Below, piece after piece: positions 1 to 6,954 of a DNA stretch of 64,000 nucleotides (position 1 is its first letter; the number at the start of each line of letters is the position of its first letter). Source of the DNA: Lewinellaceae bacterium. GTDB taxonomy: Bacteria; Bacteroidota; Bacteroidia; Chitinophagales; Saprospiraceae. The position numbers and the translations under genes are program-made. The notes beneath the pieces are model-generated. The model was given only the letters and a program-made list of their open reading frames with translations, was not told the DNA's origin and did not search any database. The stretch lies in assembly GCA_020636075.1 (NCBI GenBank), contig JACJYO010000001.1:496001-560000 (forward strand). Direction: 5' to 3'.

Positions 1-206
1 TGGTATTCTACACTGATCTGGTAGCCCTGATTCATGCGCACGATGTCATCGCGGCCATCGCCGTTCATATCCAGTACGGCTATCGCCACCCCGCTGTAGT
101 GTTTCTCCGGGCTGAGTAAATGCGTTTGTTTGGTAAATGAAATCTGGGCAAAAATCAGGCTGGGAACCAGGCTGCAAAAGGTGAGGCAAATATTTCTGAA
201 GGCCAT
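1..206 (-). CDS. FG-GAP/VCBS repeat exported protein (N-terminal part only)
   Basis: Reading the minus strand from an ATG at 206 gives a typical signal peptide (MAFRNICLTFCSLVPSLIFA, then Q) followed by mature sequence containing DMNGDGRDDIV, the calcium-binding turn of FG-GAP/VCBS repeats. The frame stays open to the window edge, so only the first 68 residues are visible. Proteins of this kind in Bacteroidota are large secreted beta-propellers, often T9SS cargo, and many are of unknown substrate. Nothing can be said about the C-terminal domains. A longer overlapping frame exists here but lacks any domain signal, whereas this one has both a signal peptide and a repeat motif. Confidence 0.8.
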   Translation of the reverse strand, partial: MAFRNICLTFCSLVPSLIFAQISFTKQTHLLSPEKHYSGVAIAVLDMNGDGRDDIVRMNQGYQISVEY

Positions 207-255
207 AATCAGGAAGCGATAAAAGTTTCAATTAAATGGATTATAAAAACGGTCA

Positions 256-1182
256 TTACTCCCGTTGTGCGGCCAGCAGGTACAACACCGCCATCCGGAT
301 CGCCACACCGTTTTCAACTTGCTGTAAAATAATGCTCTGTTTGCTGTCGGCTACATCGGAGGTGAGTTCAACCCCGCGATTGATCGGGCCGGGGTGCATG
401 ACCACGATTTCCCGGTCGAGGCTGTCGAGCATTTCCCGGGTAATACCAAAATACTGGTGGTATTCGCGCAGGCTGGGAAAATAGCGGATGTCCTGCCGTT
501 CCATTTGAATCCGCAGCACATTGGCCACGTCACACCAACGCAGGGTATCCTGCACATCGTAGGAAACCTCCACACCGAGCTCGGCGTAATACTTGGGGAT
601 CAGGGTCGGCGGGCCACAAACGCGGACTTTCGCACCGAGTTTCAGTAGGCAAAACACATTGCTGAGCGCAACCCGGCTGTGCAGTATGTCGCCAACAATT
701 GCCACTTTTTTGCCGGCTACATCACCCAGTTTTTCACGGATGGAAAAGGCATCGAGCAGGGCTTGGGTCGGGTGCTCATGGGTACCATCGCCGGCATTGA
801 TAATGTTGGCGGGAATACGCTCGGCGAGATACACGCAGGCGCCGGGAGCCGGATGCCGCATCACCACCATGTCGACTTTCATCGCCAGAATATTGTTTAC
901 CGTATCGAGCAAGGTTTCGCCTTTGCTTACGCTGGAGGAAGACGCGGAAAAATTGACAATGTCGGCGCTAAGCCGTTTCTCGGCTAGTTCGAAGGAAACC
1001 CGGGTACGCGTACTGCTTTCAAAAAAGAGGTTTGCAACAGTGATGTCGCGCAGAGATGGCACTTTTTTGATTGGCCGGTTGATCACCTCCTTAAAATTGT
1101 CGGCCGTTTCGAAGATGAGCTGAATGTCAGCTTCGGTAATATTTTTAATGCCAATCAGGTGGCGCGTGGAGATTCGCTTCAT
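256..1182 (-). CDS. pyrB: Aspartate carbamoyltransferase catalytic subunit
   Basis: This 308-residue protein catalyses carbamoyl phosphate + L-aspartate to N-carbamoyl-aspartate, the committed step of pyrimidine synthesis. The carbamoyl-phosphate loop SSTRTR is at about residues 56-61, the mobile SVSKGE loop at about 85-90, the HPAPGA motif follows at about 110, and MHPGPINRG lies near the C-terminus. Length is normal for the catalytic chain. Its ATG overlaps the TGA of pyrR by four bases (ATGA), so the two are translationally coupled in a pyrR-pyrB operon. No pyrI regulatory chain is seen next to it. Confidence 0.97.
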   Translation of the reverse strand: MKRISTRHLIGIKNITEADIQLIFETADNFKEVINRPIKKVPSLRDITVANLFFESSTRTRVSFELAEKRLSADIVNFSASSSSVSKGETLLDTVNNILAMKVDMVVMRHPAPGACVYLAERIPANIINAGDGTHEHPTQALLDAFSIREKLGDVAGKKVAIVGDILHSRVALSNVFCLLKLGAKVRVCGPPTLIPKYYAELGVEVSYDVQDTLRWCDVANVLRIQMERQDIRYFPSLREYHQYFGITREMLDSLDREIVVMHPGPINRGVELTSDVADSKQSIILQQVENGVAIRMAVLYLLAAQRE

Positions 1183-1730
1183 GGCTCTTTTTTGTCAAAA
1201 AATAAAACTTCGTCGGCCCCGTGAATTTCTGCCCAATGTACTTTCACATAGGCTTCGTCGAGGGCATCCACCACTAGTCCGGTATAATCTGCCTGAATGG
1301 GCAAGTGCCGGTTAAAGCGCCGGTCGACAAGCACCAGCAATTCTACAACATCGGGTCGGCCATAGTGCTGCAGGGCAGCCAGAGCGGCTTGTATGGTACG
1401 CCCGGTGTAGAGCACATCGTCGATCAGCAGCACTTTTTTCCCCTTAACGATAAAATCCATTTCATTGGGATAAGGCGCCAGCACCTTGTCGCTCATTCGA
1501 AAATCATCGCGGTAAAACGTAATATCCAGCCGGCCGTATTGAATGTTGGAATTTCCAGTAAGTGCCTGCAGGCGCTCGTAAATGCGGTCCGACAGCGCGA
1601 CACCACGCGGCTGGATACCTATGACACAGGCATCGGAAAAATCGCCCCAGTCTTCGATCAGCTGGCTGCATAAACGCTCGATGGTTAATCGGAAACGCGC
1701 GCTGTTGAGTAAAACTTTTCCGTGTTGCAT
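1179..1730 (-). CDS. pyrR: Bifunctional pyr operon regulator / uracil phosphoribosyltransferase
   Basis: The frame is open further upstream, but the start at 1730 (MQHGKVLL) gives 183 residues, the usual PyrR length, and sits about 40 nt after a good -7 element. The PRPP-binding loop VLLIDDVLYTGRT is at about residues 100-112 and an IGIQPRG motif at about 38-43. PyrR enzymes make UMP from uracil and PRPP. In Firmicutes they also bind pyr mRNA to attenuate transcription. Whether the RNA-binding role holds in Bacteroidota is not shown by this sequence; I see no antiterminator structure in the short leader. First gene of the pyrRB pair. Confidence 0.93.
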   Translation of the reverse strand: MQHGKVLLNSARFRLTIERLCSQLIEDWGDFSDACVIGIQPRGVALSDRIYERLQALTGNSNIQYGRLDITFYRDDFRMSDKVLAPYPNEMDFIVKGKKVLLIDDVLYTGRTIQAALAALQHYGRPDVVELLVLVDRRFNRHLPIQADYTGLVVDALDEAYVKVHWAEIHGADEVLFFDKKEP

Positions 1731-1777
1731 GCTCAAGAATTCAGTCGGAGACCTGCCGTTGGGCAATTTTTGGTGGG

Positions 1778-1785
1778 CAAATATA
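1778..1785 (-). promoter_or_regulatory. Candidate Bacteroidota -7 element for pyrRB
   Basis: The minus strand reads TATATTTG here, an exact match to the Bacteroidota -7 consensus TAnnTTTG. It would start transcription near 1771, giving a leader of about 40 nt before the pyrR ATG at 1730. No clear -33 TTG is present at the usual spacing, so support is from the -7 box and position only. Confidence 0.45.
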
Positions 1786-1984
1786 GGCGCAAAGCCGGAA
1801 AGCCAGGGCACCGGATGTCGACAACATTTAGAACTTGTCCGGGAAATTTTTCCCAGGCAGATTAAACCCCCGAACAGTGCATCCGTCTATGAGGGCGATT
1901 TCCAAACCGGTTGGGAAAACGCACCTGCCAAGGTGCTTTCACTTGAACACACACTACTTTTTAACCAGACAAACATTTAAAAAA

Positions 1985-2788
1985 ATGAAACAGTCATTTT
2001 TTCTGATAGCCGCCCTGCTGCTGGGCATTGCATCGTTTCAATCCTGCAAAAAATCGGAAGCTACCGACCTCGACGTCATGACCTCCGAAGACATTGCCAC
2101 CAATGAAGACTTCTCCGAAGAAATTGATTTTGCCGTGGATATTGCCATTGAAGAACGCGGTGGTGGTGGCAGCTGCCCAACGGTGACACTGGCGCAACCC
2201 TGGGGCACCTGGCCCAACACGATCACCATTGACTACGGCCCCGACGGCTGTACCGGCCCGAACGGCGATCATTTTCTGAAAGGAAAAATTGTCATTGTGC
2301 AAACTGCTGAAATGTTTACGGCAGATGCCGAGCGCACCAAAACTTTCGACAATTTCTACATTGACGACGTGCAAATCAGCGGCACGAAATCCTGGAAAAA
2401 CAACGGCAAAGATGCCAATGGCAACTGGTCGTACACCAAAACTGCCACCAATATGGTGCTGAGCTACCCCGACGGAACGTCCACGTCCTGGAACCACACC
2501 CACACCAGCACCCTCATCGAAGGCGGCGCAACGCTAACGCACTGGGACAATGTGTGGAGCACAACAGGAAGTTCATCGGGAACTAACCGCAACGGCGTCA
2601 GCTACACATCCAGCATTGTAGAGCCCTTGATCAAAAAAGCACTCTGCCGCTGGATCTCCACAGGTGTGGTGGAAGTGAGCCGCGATGGCCAGACCGTCTC
2701 TCTCGATTTTGGCAACGGCACCTGCGACCGTTTCGGAACGCTGACGCTGCCCAATGGCGATACGCATGTCATCAAACTTCGGAAGTAG
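1985..2788 (+). CDS. Putative lipoprotein of unknown function
   Basis: This 267-residue protein starts at the ATG at 1985, chosen because it begins a lipoprotein signal peptide (MKQSFFLIAALLLGIASFQS, then Cys at about residue 21). The mature part opens with an acidic stretch rich in Asp/Glu/Thr, then ERGGGGSCPTVTLAQP. The rest is rich in Thr, Ser, Trp and Asn (for example SWKNNGKDANGNWSY), which suggests a beta-rich surface domain. I do not recognise a family. Monocistronic: its neighbours are on the other strand, and a strong terminator lies 140 nt downstream. Likely envelope-anchored; substrate unknown. Confidence 0.8.
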   Translation: MKQSFFLIAALLLGIASFQSCKKSEATDLDVMTSEDIATNEDFSEEIDFAVDIAIEERGGGGSCPTVTLAQPWGTWPNTITIDYGPDGCTGPNGDHFLKGKIVIVQTAEMFTADAERTKTFDNFYIDDVQISGTKSWKNNGKDANGNWSYTKTATNMVLSYPDGTSTSWNHTHTSTLIEGGATLTHWDNVWSTTGSSSGTNRNGVSYTSSIVEPLIKKALCRWISTGVVEVSRDGQTVSLDFGNGTCDRFGTLTLPNGDTHVIKLRK

Positions 2789-2810
2789 GCAAATAATCAG
2801 GCTTTCAATT

Positions 2811-2918
2811 TACGATTTACGAGTGTCGATTTACGAATTAGTCTCCTTAGCGAAAAGCGGAAGCGTTCCTCTTCAGTGATGTTTTTAATCGTAATTCGTA
2901 ATTCCAAAATCGTAAATC
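2811..2918. repeat. Imperfect intergenic palindrome built from TTTACGATTT-like units
   Basis: The left arm (about 2811-2841) repeats units such as TTTACGATTTACGA, and the right arm (about 2889-2917) carries the complement (TCGTAATTCGTAATT, AAATCGTAAATC). The same unit, TCGATTTACGATTTAC, recurs alone at about 33858 just upstream of the LolD-type gene. This looks like a dispersed genomic repeat and not a gene-specific site. Confidence 0.5.
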
Positions 2919-2926
2919 AGTATAAC

Positions 2927-2973
2927 GTGGGGATTTGCACCAGCCTTCGGCTGCAAATCCCCACAGTTTTTTT
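2927..2973 (+). terminator. Rho-independent terminator
   Basis: An 11-13 bp perfect stem (GTGGGGATTTG pairing with CAAATCCCCAC) with an inner CAGCC/GGCTG hairpin is followed at once by a run of seven T on the plus strand. It would end transcripts of the lipoprotein gene at 1985-2788. The T-run touches the stop codon of the convergent gene. Confidence 0.75.
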
Positions 2974-3658
2974 ACTGCTCCACCTTCGTCAGTTCCGAAC
3001 GGCTTTCCACATTGCCTTTCCGGTCGTAGTTTACCGACTTTACCATGCCCACTTCAGGGGCATACCAAAACTCGGTGTGCGTAGTACGGGTTCCCATGAG
3101 TTTATATTCAAAATCGTAGCTGATCTTCAGGCAGGAATACGTGCCGGCCGTCGTAGTGACAGACTCCTCCGCCTCAACCTTTCGGTTTTTGATCTGGTAG
3201 CGGTTGTTCATCAGTTGAATCCCACCCATGCGCATGGTCATTTCCATTTCGGCATCGGGCAAGGTTTGGCCGGGCTTCATATCGGGTGGATACGTCAGGT
3301 CGGTGCCTTTCATTTCCACTTCAACCTGGGGCGATTGGTTGCTCTGTTGCGGAATTAGCGAGCGCATATCCATATAAATCACCCCTTGAAAACACTTCAT
3401 GGGATAGCTCACTTCGCTGACCTGCTTGCCCTTGGCATCGGTTGTCGTCAGGTTGATTGTCGCGATCAGCGAATCCGATTTTTCTTCGATACTGCCGACC
3501 CGGTGGGTAAGGACGCCTTCAACCTTATCTTTTTTATTGTAATTCGTGTATTCCAGGGTTACACCCTCTTTGAAGTAGTCATACATCTTGGCGCAATCTT
3601 GCGCAGCCAGCGCCACAGACAGCAGCAGGAACAGGGCTGGTAATGATGTTTTTAACAT
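2972..3658 (-). CDS. Exported DUF3108/TapB-like protein
   Basis: A 228-residue protein begins at the ATG at 3658 (the two codons upstream give only a TTG start). Its signal peptide ends ...LLLSVALAAQ. The mature part is one beta-rich domain with features seen in Bacteroidota DUF3108/TapB-like proteins: an early TLEYTNYN strand, a later TTTAGTYSCLKISYDFEY segment and an EFWYAPEVGMVKSVNYD segment near the C-terminus. Such proteins are periplasmic or surface-exposed, and no biochemical role is established for them. It is alone on its strand with its own -7 element. The family assignment is from motif memory and is moderately secure; the export signal is plain. Confidence 0.7.
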   Translation of the reverse strand: MLKTSLPALFLLLSVALAAQDCAKMYDYFKEGVTLEYTNYNKKDKVEGVLTHRVGSIEEKSDSLIATINLTTTDAKGKQVSEVSYPMKCFQGVIYMDMRSLIPQQSNQSPQVEVEMKGTDLTYPPDMKPGQTLPDAEMEMTMRMGGIQLMNNRYQIKNRKVEAEESVTTTAGTYSCLKISYDFEYKLMGTRTTHTEFWYAPEVGMVKSVNYDRKGNVESRSELTKVEQ

Positions 3659-3692
3659 GATCAATCGCGTTTTTGTGTGAAAAGTAATTCAG

Positions 3693-3700
3693 CAAAGTTA
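3693..3700 (-). promoter_or_regulatory. Candidate -7 element for the DUF3108-like gene
   Basis: The minus strand reads TAACTTTG, fitting TAnnTTTG, 35 nt upstream of the ATG at 3658. The predicted leader is about 25-28 nt. No convincing -33 TTG was found. Confidence 0.4.
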
Positions 3701-3768
3701 GCACTAGCAGGGGACTAGGGTGTAATTTGGAGCCACATTGCTGCACCGCCTTAGCCACCATCGTTTGT

Positions 3769-3809
3769 AAAAAATTAGTGCCGGCGCGATCGTACATCAC
3801 GCCGACACT
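3769..3809 (-). terminator. Terminator formed by a palindromic repeat
   Basis: A near-perfect inverted repeat (AGTGCCGGCGCGAT and ATCACGCCGACACT as arms, 3777-3809) is followed on the minus strand by AATTTTTT. It lies just past the stop of the DUF2383 gene and should end its transcript. Its arms (AGTGTCGGCGTGA) are nearly the same as the palindrome at 59625-59655, so a dispersed repeat seems to have been put to use as a terminator. Confidence 0.65.
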
Positions 3810-3843
3810 ATTACGGGCTGACCGTAAAACGTCAGCTATTGCA

Positions 3844-4314
3844 TTATGAATGTTCAACCGGTACATAGGCCTTCAACATGGCCTTGATTTGGGAAATAGC
3901 CAGGATAATTTTCGATTTGTGCCGGTTAAGCATGTCCATGGTTTGCTGTGGCATGGTTCGAAAATATTTTTTCAGCGTAGCGTCGTAATCTTCCAGGGCC
4001 CGTTCTTCACCGCGCTGGCATTCTTCGAGCATGGCATGCGGGTCGTTATTGGTAATCTCGCCTTTCAAATCAATCCAAATGCGGTGCAATTCACCCATGG
4101 CACTGGTGCCATCGTCGGGCATGCCGCCCAGCCGCCGGATTTCCATATCCAATTGGTTGGAAAACAGCTGGCGCTGCACGGAATAATCGAGCATCCATTT
4201 GCTCAGTTCCTTCAAATTAATATGGTTAGAGGCCTCTACATAGCCTTTTTGTGCATCCCGGTTTCTGGAGAGCAGGTCATTCAGACCTTGTATCAGTTCT
4301 TTTGAAACAGTCAT
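3844..4314 (-). CDS. PA2169-family four-helix-bundle protein (DUF2383)
   Basis: This 156-residue protein is all-helical, with no signal peptide. It matches the DUF2383/PA2169 family pattern: LIQGLNDLLSRNRDAQKGY near the N-terminus, then helices rich in Glu/His/Arg that recall ferritin-like bundles (for example ECQRGEERALEDYDATLKKY). Members are cytosolic, stress-induced and of unknown biochemistry. Here it lies with a holin-like membrane protein, Dps and YtxH, which fits a general stress role. A strong terminator follows. Confidence 0.8.
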   Translation of the reverse strand: MTVSKELIQGLNDLLSRNRDAQKGYVEASNHINLKELSKWMLDYSVQRQLFSNQLDMEIRRLGGMPDDGTSAMGELHRIWIDLKGEITNNDPHAMLEECQRGEERALEDYDATLKKYFRTMPQQTMDMLNRHKSKIILAISQIKAMLKAYVPVEHS

Positions 4315-4369
4315 AATTGTATTTATTTTATTGATTAAAAAAAATCAGAAGCCCTGAATATGGTTTCCC

Positions 4370-4390
4370 CGGGTAAATGCGATTTACCCG
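4370..4390. repeat. Perfect hairpin 3' of the holin-like gene
   Basis: CGGGTAAAT and ATTTACCCG form a perfect 9-bp stem with a 3-nt loop. On the minus strand it follows the holin-like gene, but the nearest T-run (eight T at about 4338-4345) is about 25 nt further on, so it is an incomplete terminator at best. It could equally be an mRNA 3'-end stabiliser. Confidence 0.45.
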
Positions 4391-4449
4391 AACGACCACT
4401 ACAGGTTGCCTCCGTTGAAGTGTAACATATTGGTAAAAAGGGACTTTCG

Positions 4450-4794
4450 TTAGCCGTGCTTGTCCTCCATCCTATTGTTGAAAAAATTGGCGATCGAAAG
4501 CACAATCGAAAGCAAAATAGCCCAGCCGAGGCCGGCGACATTAAAACCGTCGAGCATCCAGTCTGCCAGCAGCACCATAGCGCCATTGATCACCAGTAAA
4601 AAAAGCCCCAGGGTTATAATGGTTATGGGCAGCGTAAGAAGTATAAGTGCCGGACGGAGCAAAAAATTCACAACAGCGAGTAACAGGGCTGCGATCACGG
4701 CCTCGCCATAACCGGCAACCTGGATACCGGAAAATACAGCCGCGCAAGCATAGATGACCAGTCCGTTGATCAACAGGGCAATTAGGAAGCGCAT
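4450..4794 (-). CDS. Phage-holin-superfamily-IV-like membrane protein
   Basis: The 114-residue protein has four closely spaced membrane segments (about residues 3-22, 28-45, 50-72 and 78-102) separated by tiny loops, with the FLLRPALILLTLPITIITLGLF pattern split across the second and third helices. This is the chromosomal 'phage holin family, 4-TMS' protein (YvlD-like) found in many bacteria. These are not lysis holins, and their function is unknown. No phage genes are nearby. Its company here suggests an envelope-stress role. Confidence 0.8.
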   Translation of the reverse strand: MRFLIALLINGLVIYACAAVFSGIQVAGYGEAVIAALLLAVVNFLLRPALILLTLPITIITLGLFLLVINGAMVLLADWMLDGFNVAGLGWAILLSIVLSIANFFNNRMEDKHG

Positions 4795-4868
4795 AAGTGC
4801 AAGTTTTAGATGAAAAGGGCTTTAATATAAGTCTCCTTTGGGGTAGTGGGCATACAGTCGAGTAAAAT

Positions 4869-5195
4869 CTATCCGCTTACCCCGGAGCGATCCAGGATTT
4901 TCACGCGGTCCATGAAGGTGATGAGTGGCATGTCGGCATAAGTACCATAGGAAGAAATGATCGCGCCTTTCTCCCCGTCGGTACATTCAACGGCAAAAAC
5001 TACAGACATATCTGCCGGATTACTATCGCCTTCAAAACGGTGGTATTCCACGATGCGCAATGCATCGGAAGCATACGACTTGCCCGTTTCAAGGCAAAGC
5101 AGAGTCTTGTTTTCCAGTTTAAAACTTCGTGTAAAGCCCTTTTTTTTCAATTGTTCAAGGACATCGACCAATGTTATGTTTTTTGAATCCGTCAT
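4869..5195 (-). CDS. Small conserved Bacteroidota protein of unknown function
   Basis: A 108-residue cytosolic protein beginning MTDSKNITLVDVLEQLKKKGFTRSF. The sequence reads as alpha-beta: an N-terminal helix, strands around ALRIVEYHRFEGDSNPADMS, then VVFAVEC and KGAIISSYGTY. Similar short proteins in Bacteroidota are often labelled 'phosphoribosylpyrophosphate synthetase', but no PRPP-synthetase motif (PRPP loop, ATP flexible loop) is present and the length is far too short, so that label should not be used. It may share stress regulation with the flanking holin-like and dps genes, with which it is co-directional. Confidence 0.65.
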   Translation of the reverse strand: MTDSKNITLVDVLEQLKKKGFTRSFKLENKTLLCLETGKSYASDALRIVEYHRFEGDSNPADMSVVFAVECTDGEKGAIISSYGTYADMPLITFMDRVKILDRSGVSG

Positions 5196-5248
5196 AACGC
5201 GACTGGTTTAGCGTGAGAAAAAGGATGGCCTATGCATGCCTCATTCAA

Positions 5249-5737
5249 TCAGGCCATAACGACATCAACCTTACGAACTGCCCAGGCGTCGAGCATCCAG
5301 GATGATTTTTCCAGGTCGGAAAGGAACCCGCCAATCAGGTCCACAGTACCCTCATCGTTGGCCTTGCCGGCTGCATGGAGGACTCCGCGCATACAATCGA
5401 TTAGAATTTTATGATTATCCAGGATCTCCAGGACCATTCGATGATCCGTTTCAACACCGCGGGCTTCCTGTACGTTCGCCGCATTCAGATAATCAGAAAA
5501 CAAACTCATAGGCTTGGCGTGCAGTGTAAGGATGCGCTCGGCAATGGCATCAATTTTTAAACGCGCGTCAGTATACAATGCTTCAAATTTTGCGTGCAAA
5601 TCAAAAAAGTTTTCACCCTGAACATTCCAGTGAAAATTGCGAAGGTTTTGATAGTAAACCTGATAATCCGCCAATAATTGGTTCAAATTTTTAACAGTTA
5701 GAGCAAGTTCATTTTTATTAAATCCATGGTAATTCAT
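5249..5737 (-). CDS. dps: Dps-family ferritin-like DNA-binding/iron-storage protein
   Basis: This 162-residue protein oxidises ferrous iron with peroxide and stores it in a dodecameric shell, protecting DNA. The intersubunit ferroxidase ligands are all present: His36 (in NFHWNV), His48 (DLHAKFE), Asp63 and Glu67 (KIDAIAERI). Length is typical. The N-terminal tail is short and has few Lys/Arg, so direct DNA binding is uncertain. Its start is the ATG at 5737, with a 300-nt AT-rich spacer upstream. Probably induced in stress or stationary phase. Confidence 0.95.
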   Translation of the reverse strand: MNYHGFNKNELALTVKNLNQLLADYQVYYQNLRNFHWNVQGENFFDLHAKFEALYTDARLKIDAIAERILTLHAKPMSLFSDYLNAANVQEARGVETDHRMVLEILDNHKILIDCMRGVLHAAGKANDEGTVDLIGGFLSDLEKSSWMLDAWAVRKVDVVMA

Positions 5738-6041
5738 TTATATCTTTTTATGTATTTATAGAATCGATTAAAAAACTTAAAGCCATTAACTTTTGCAACA
5801 AAAACAAAAGAATAAAACAAAGGACTTTAATTTCAACATATATAAATACAACGGCAAATCAATGAACATGTTCAATAAAAATACAATTGAATCTGAAATG
5901 TTTATAAGAAAAATAAACTTAGAAAAATTAAATAAAATCAGTTTATTATTTGAACAATTTAAAAAAAATCGCGTTTTAATTACAGGTCTGCTTATAGACA
6001 AAATTTATTGATATTTTATTTTGAATACCTATATTTTAATC
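5738..6041. other. AT-rich divergent spacer between dps and a plus-strand small gene
   Basis: This 304-nt stretch is much richer in A/T than its surroundings and separates divergently transcribed genes. It contains short open frames on both strands made mostly of Lys, Asn, Ile and Phe codons, including one from ATG 5862 to about 6011 on the plus strand (begins MNMFNKNTIESEMF). That composition is what random AT-rich DNA gives, so I do not call a gene. Most likely a regulatory region with promoters in both directions; I could not fix any -7 box with confidence. Confidence 0.5.
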
Positions 6042-6407
6042 ATGGTAAAAGAAAAAACAAAGGAACTATACGATAAGGCGCTCAAGTGGATATACCGGAA
6101 AAAGTTTTACGGTGTAAAAGCCAAGATCGAACCCTTTGAGGCTCCGAAAACATTTCAGCGCAAACAGGATGATTCCACGATTGCCCCAGACATTACCGCG
6201 CTGCGCAATGAGCGCAAATCGTTCTTCGATATTGTGCTGAAAAAAGAAGCCCGGCGCCGGCTGGCCGGTAAGTGGCGGCTCATGCAGGAACTGGCCTCTC
6301 GCAGTGGCGGTAAACTCTACCTGTTCACTCCAAAAGGCCATCACGCCTTTGCTGAACGGGTAGTAGAAAAATATGGTCTTGAAGCCAACATTATCCGCCT
6401 TTTTTGA
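6042..6407 (+). CDS. Small basic hypothetical protein
   Basis: The ATG at 6042 is preferred to an in-frame TTG at 6021. It gives 121 residues starting MVKEKTKELYDKALKWIYRK. The protein is Lys/Arg-rich with two blocks: an N-terminal helical segment, and a C-terminal RRRLAGKWRLMQELASRSGG / KLYLFTPKGHHAFAERVVEKYG region that resembles a short alpha-beta fold. No signal peptide or membrane segment. I do not recognise the family. Its place between dps and ytxH suggests membership of the same stress-related group. Confidence 0.6.
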   Translation: MVKEKTKELYDKALKWIYRKKFYGVKAKIEPFEAPKTFQRKQDDSTIAPDITALRNERKSFFDIVLKKEARRRLAGKWRLMQELASRSGGKLYLFTPKGHHAFAERVVEKYGLEANIIRLF

Positions 6408-6534
6408 GTTTAATATAAGTGCCGCGGAGCTACCCAAACCGACTCTGTCACTTCCCTTTTGGGCTCCTTAACATACCCGGTACCTACCCTCCAGACAGTA
6501 CTCCAATTTTTTAATCTTTAAAACAATTAGCATT

Positions 6535-6888
6535 ATGAAAAACAGTTCAAAAGTTCTACTCGCTATGGGCGCCAGCGCCCTTGTCGGCGGGCTCGCAGGA
6601 TATTACCTCAACTCAGATAACGGCCGTAAAGCCCGCAAGAGAGCGGTAAAAAATATCAAGAAAACAGCTAACGAGGCTACCGACAAAATCAACGACATGG
6701 CTGAAACCGCAAAAACAGCTATCGGTGACTTTGCCGGACAGGCCAAAGCCTACATGAATTCGATCACCGAAGCTGCAGGCGACACCCTTATGGCAGCTGA
6801 AGAAAAACTGGAAAAAGGGAAAGAAGCCGCCAAGGCCAAAGTCCAGTCCGTTAAAAAAGCCATTATGACCAACAGTGTGGAATCCTGA
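6535..6888 (+). CDS. YtxH domain-containing protein
   Basis: This 117-residue protein has one N-terminal membrane helix with the classic YtxH pattern, LLAMGASALVGGLAGYYLNS then NGRKARKR, followed by a long Ala/Lys/Glu-rich amphipathic helix (about residues 35-110) likely to form a coiled coil. YtxH proteins are small membrane-associated general-stress proteins of unknown activity. A bidirectional terminator follows directly. Confidence 0.85.
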   Translation: MKNSSKVLLAMGASALVGGLAGYYLNSDNGRKARKRAVKNIKKTANEATDKINDMAETAKTAIGDFAGQAKAYMNSITEAAGDTLMAAEEKLEKGKEAAKAKVQSVKKAIMTNSVES

Positions 6889-6907
6889 TTCCCGCTCCAT
6901 TCAACCT

Positions 6908-6948
6908 AAAAAAAACAGGCAATCCTCCCCGGATTGCCTGTTTTTTTT
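6908..6948. terminator. Bidirectional rho-independent terminator
   Basis: A perfect 10-bp stem (CAGGCAATCC / GGATTGCCTG, loop TCCCC) is flanked by eight A on the left and eight T on the right. It can therefore end both the YtxH transcript (plus) and the tex transcript (minus), whose stop codons lie on either side. Confidence 0.92.
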
Positions 6949-6954
6949 ATTCGA

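Noticed and set aside
4450..4794. Phage lysis holin
   Set aside because: No endolysin, structural or integrase genes nearby; the sequence belongs to the common chromosomal 4-TMS family.
4869..5195. Phosphoribosylpyrophosphate synthetase
   Set aside because: A label often attached to similar small proteins, but the length is about a third of the enzyme and no PRPP or ATP motif is present.
5793..6011. 72-codon frame from a TTG in the AT-rich spacer
   Set aside because: Lys/Asn/Ile/Phe-rich as random AT-rich DNA would give, overlapped by an equally long frame on the other strand, and no initiation signal.
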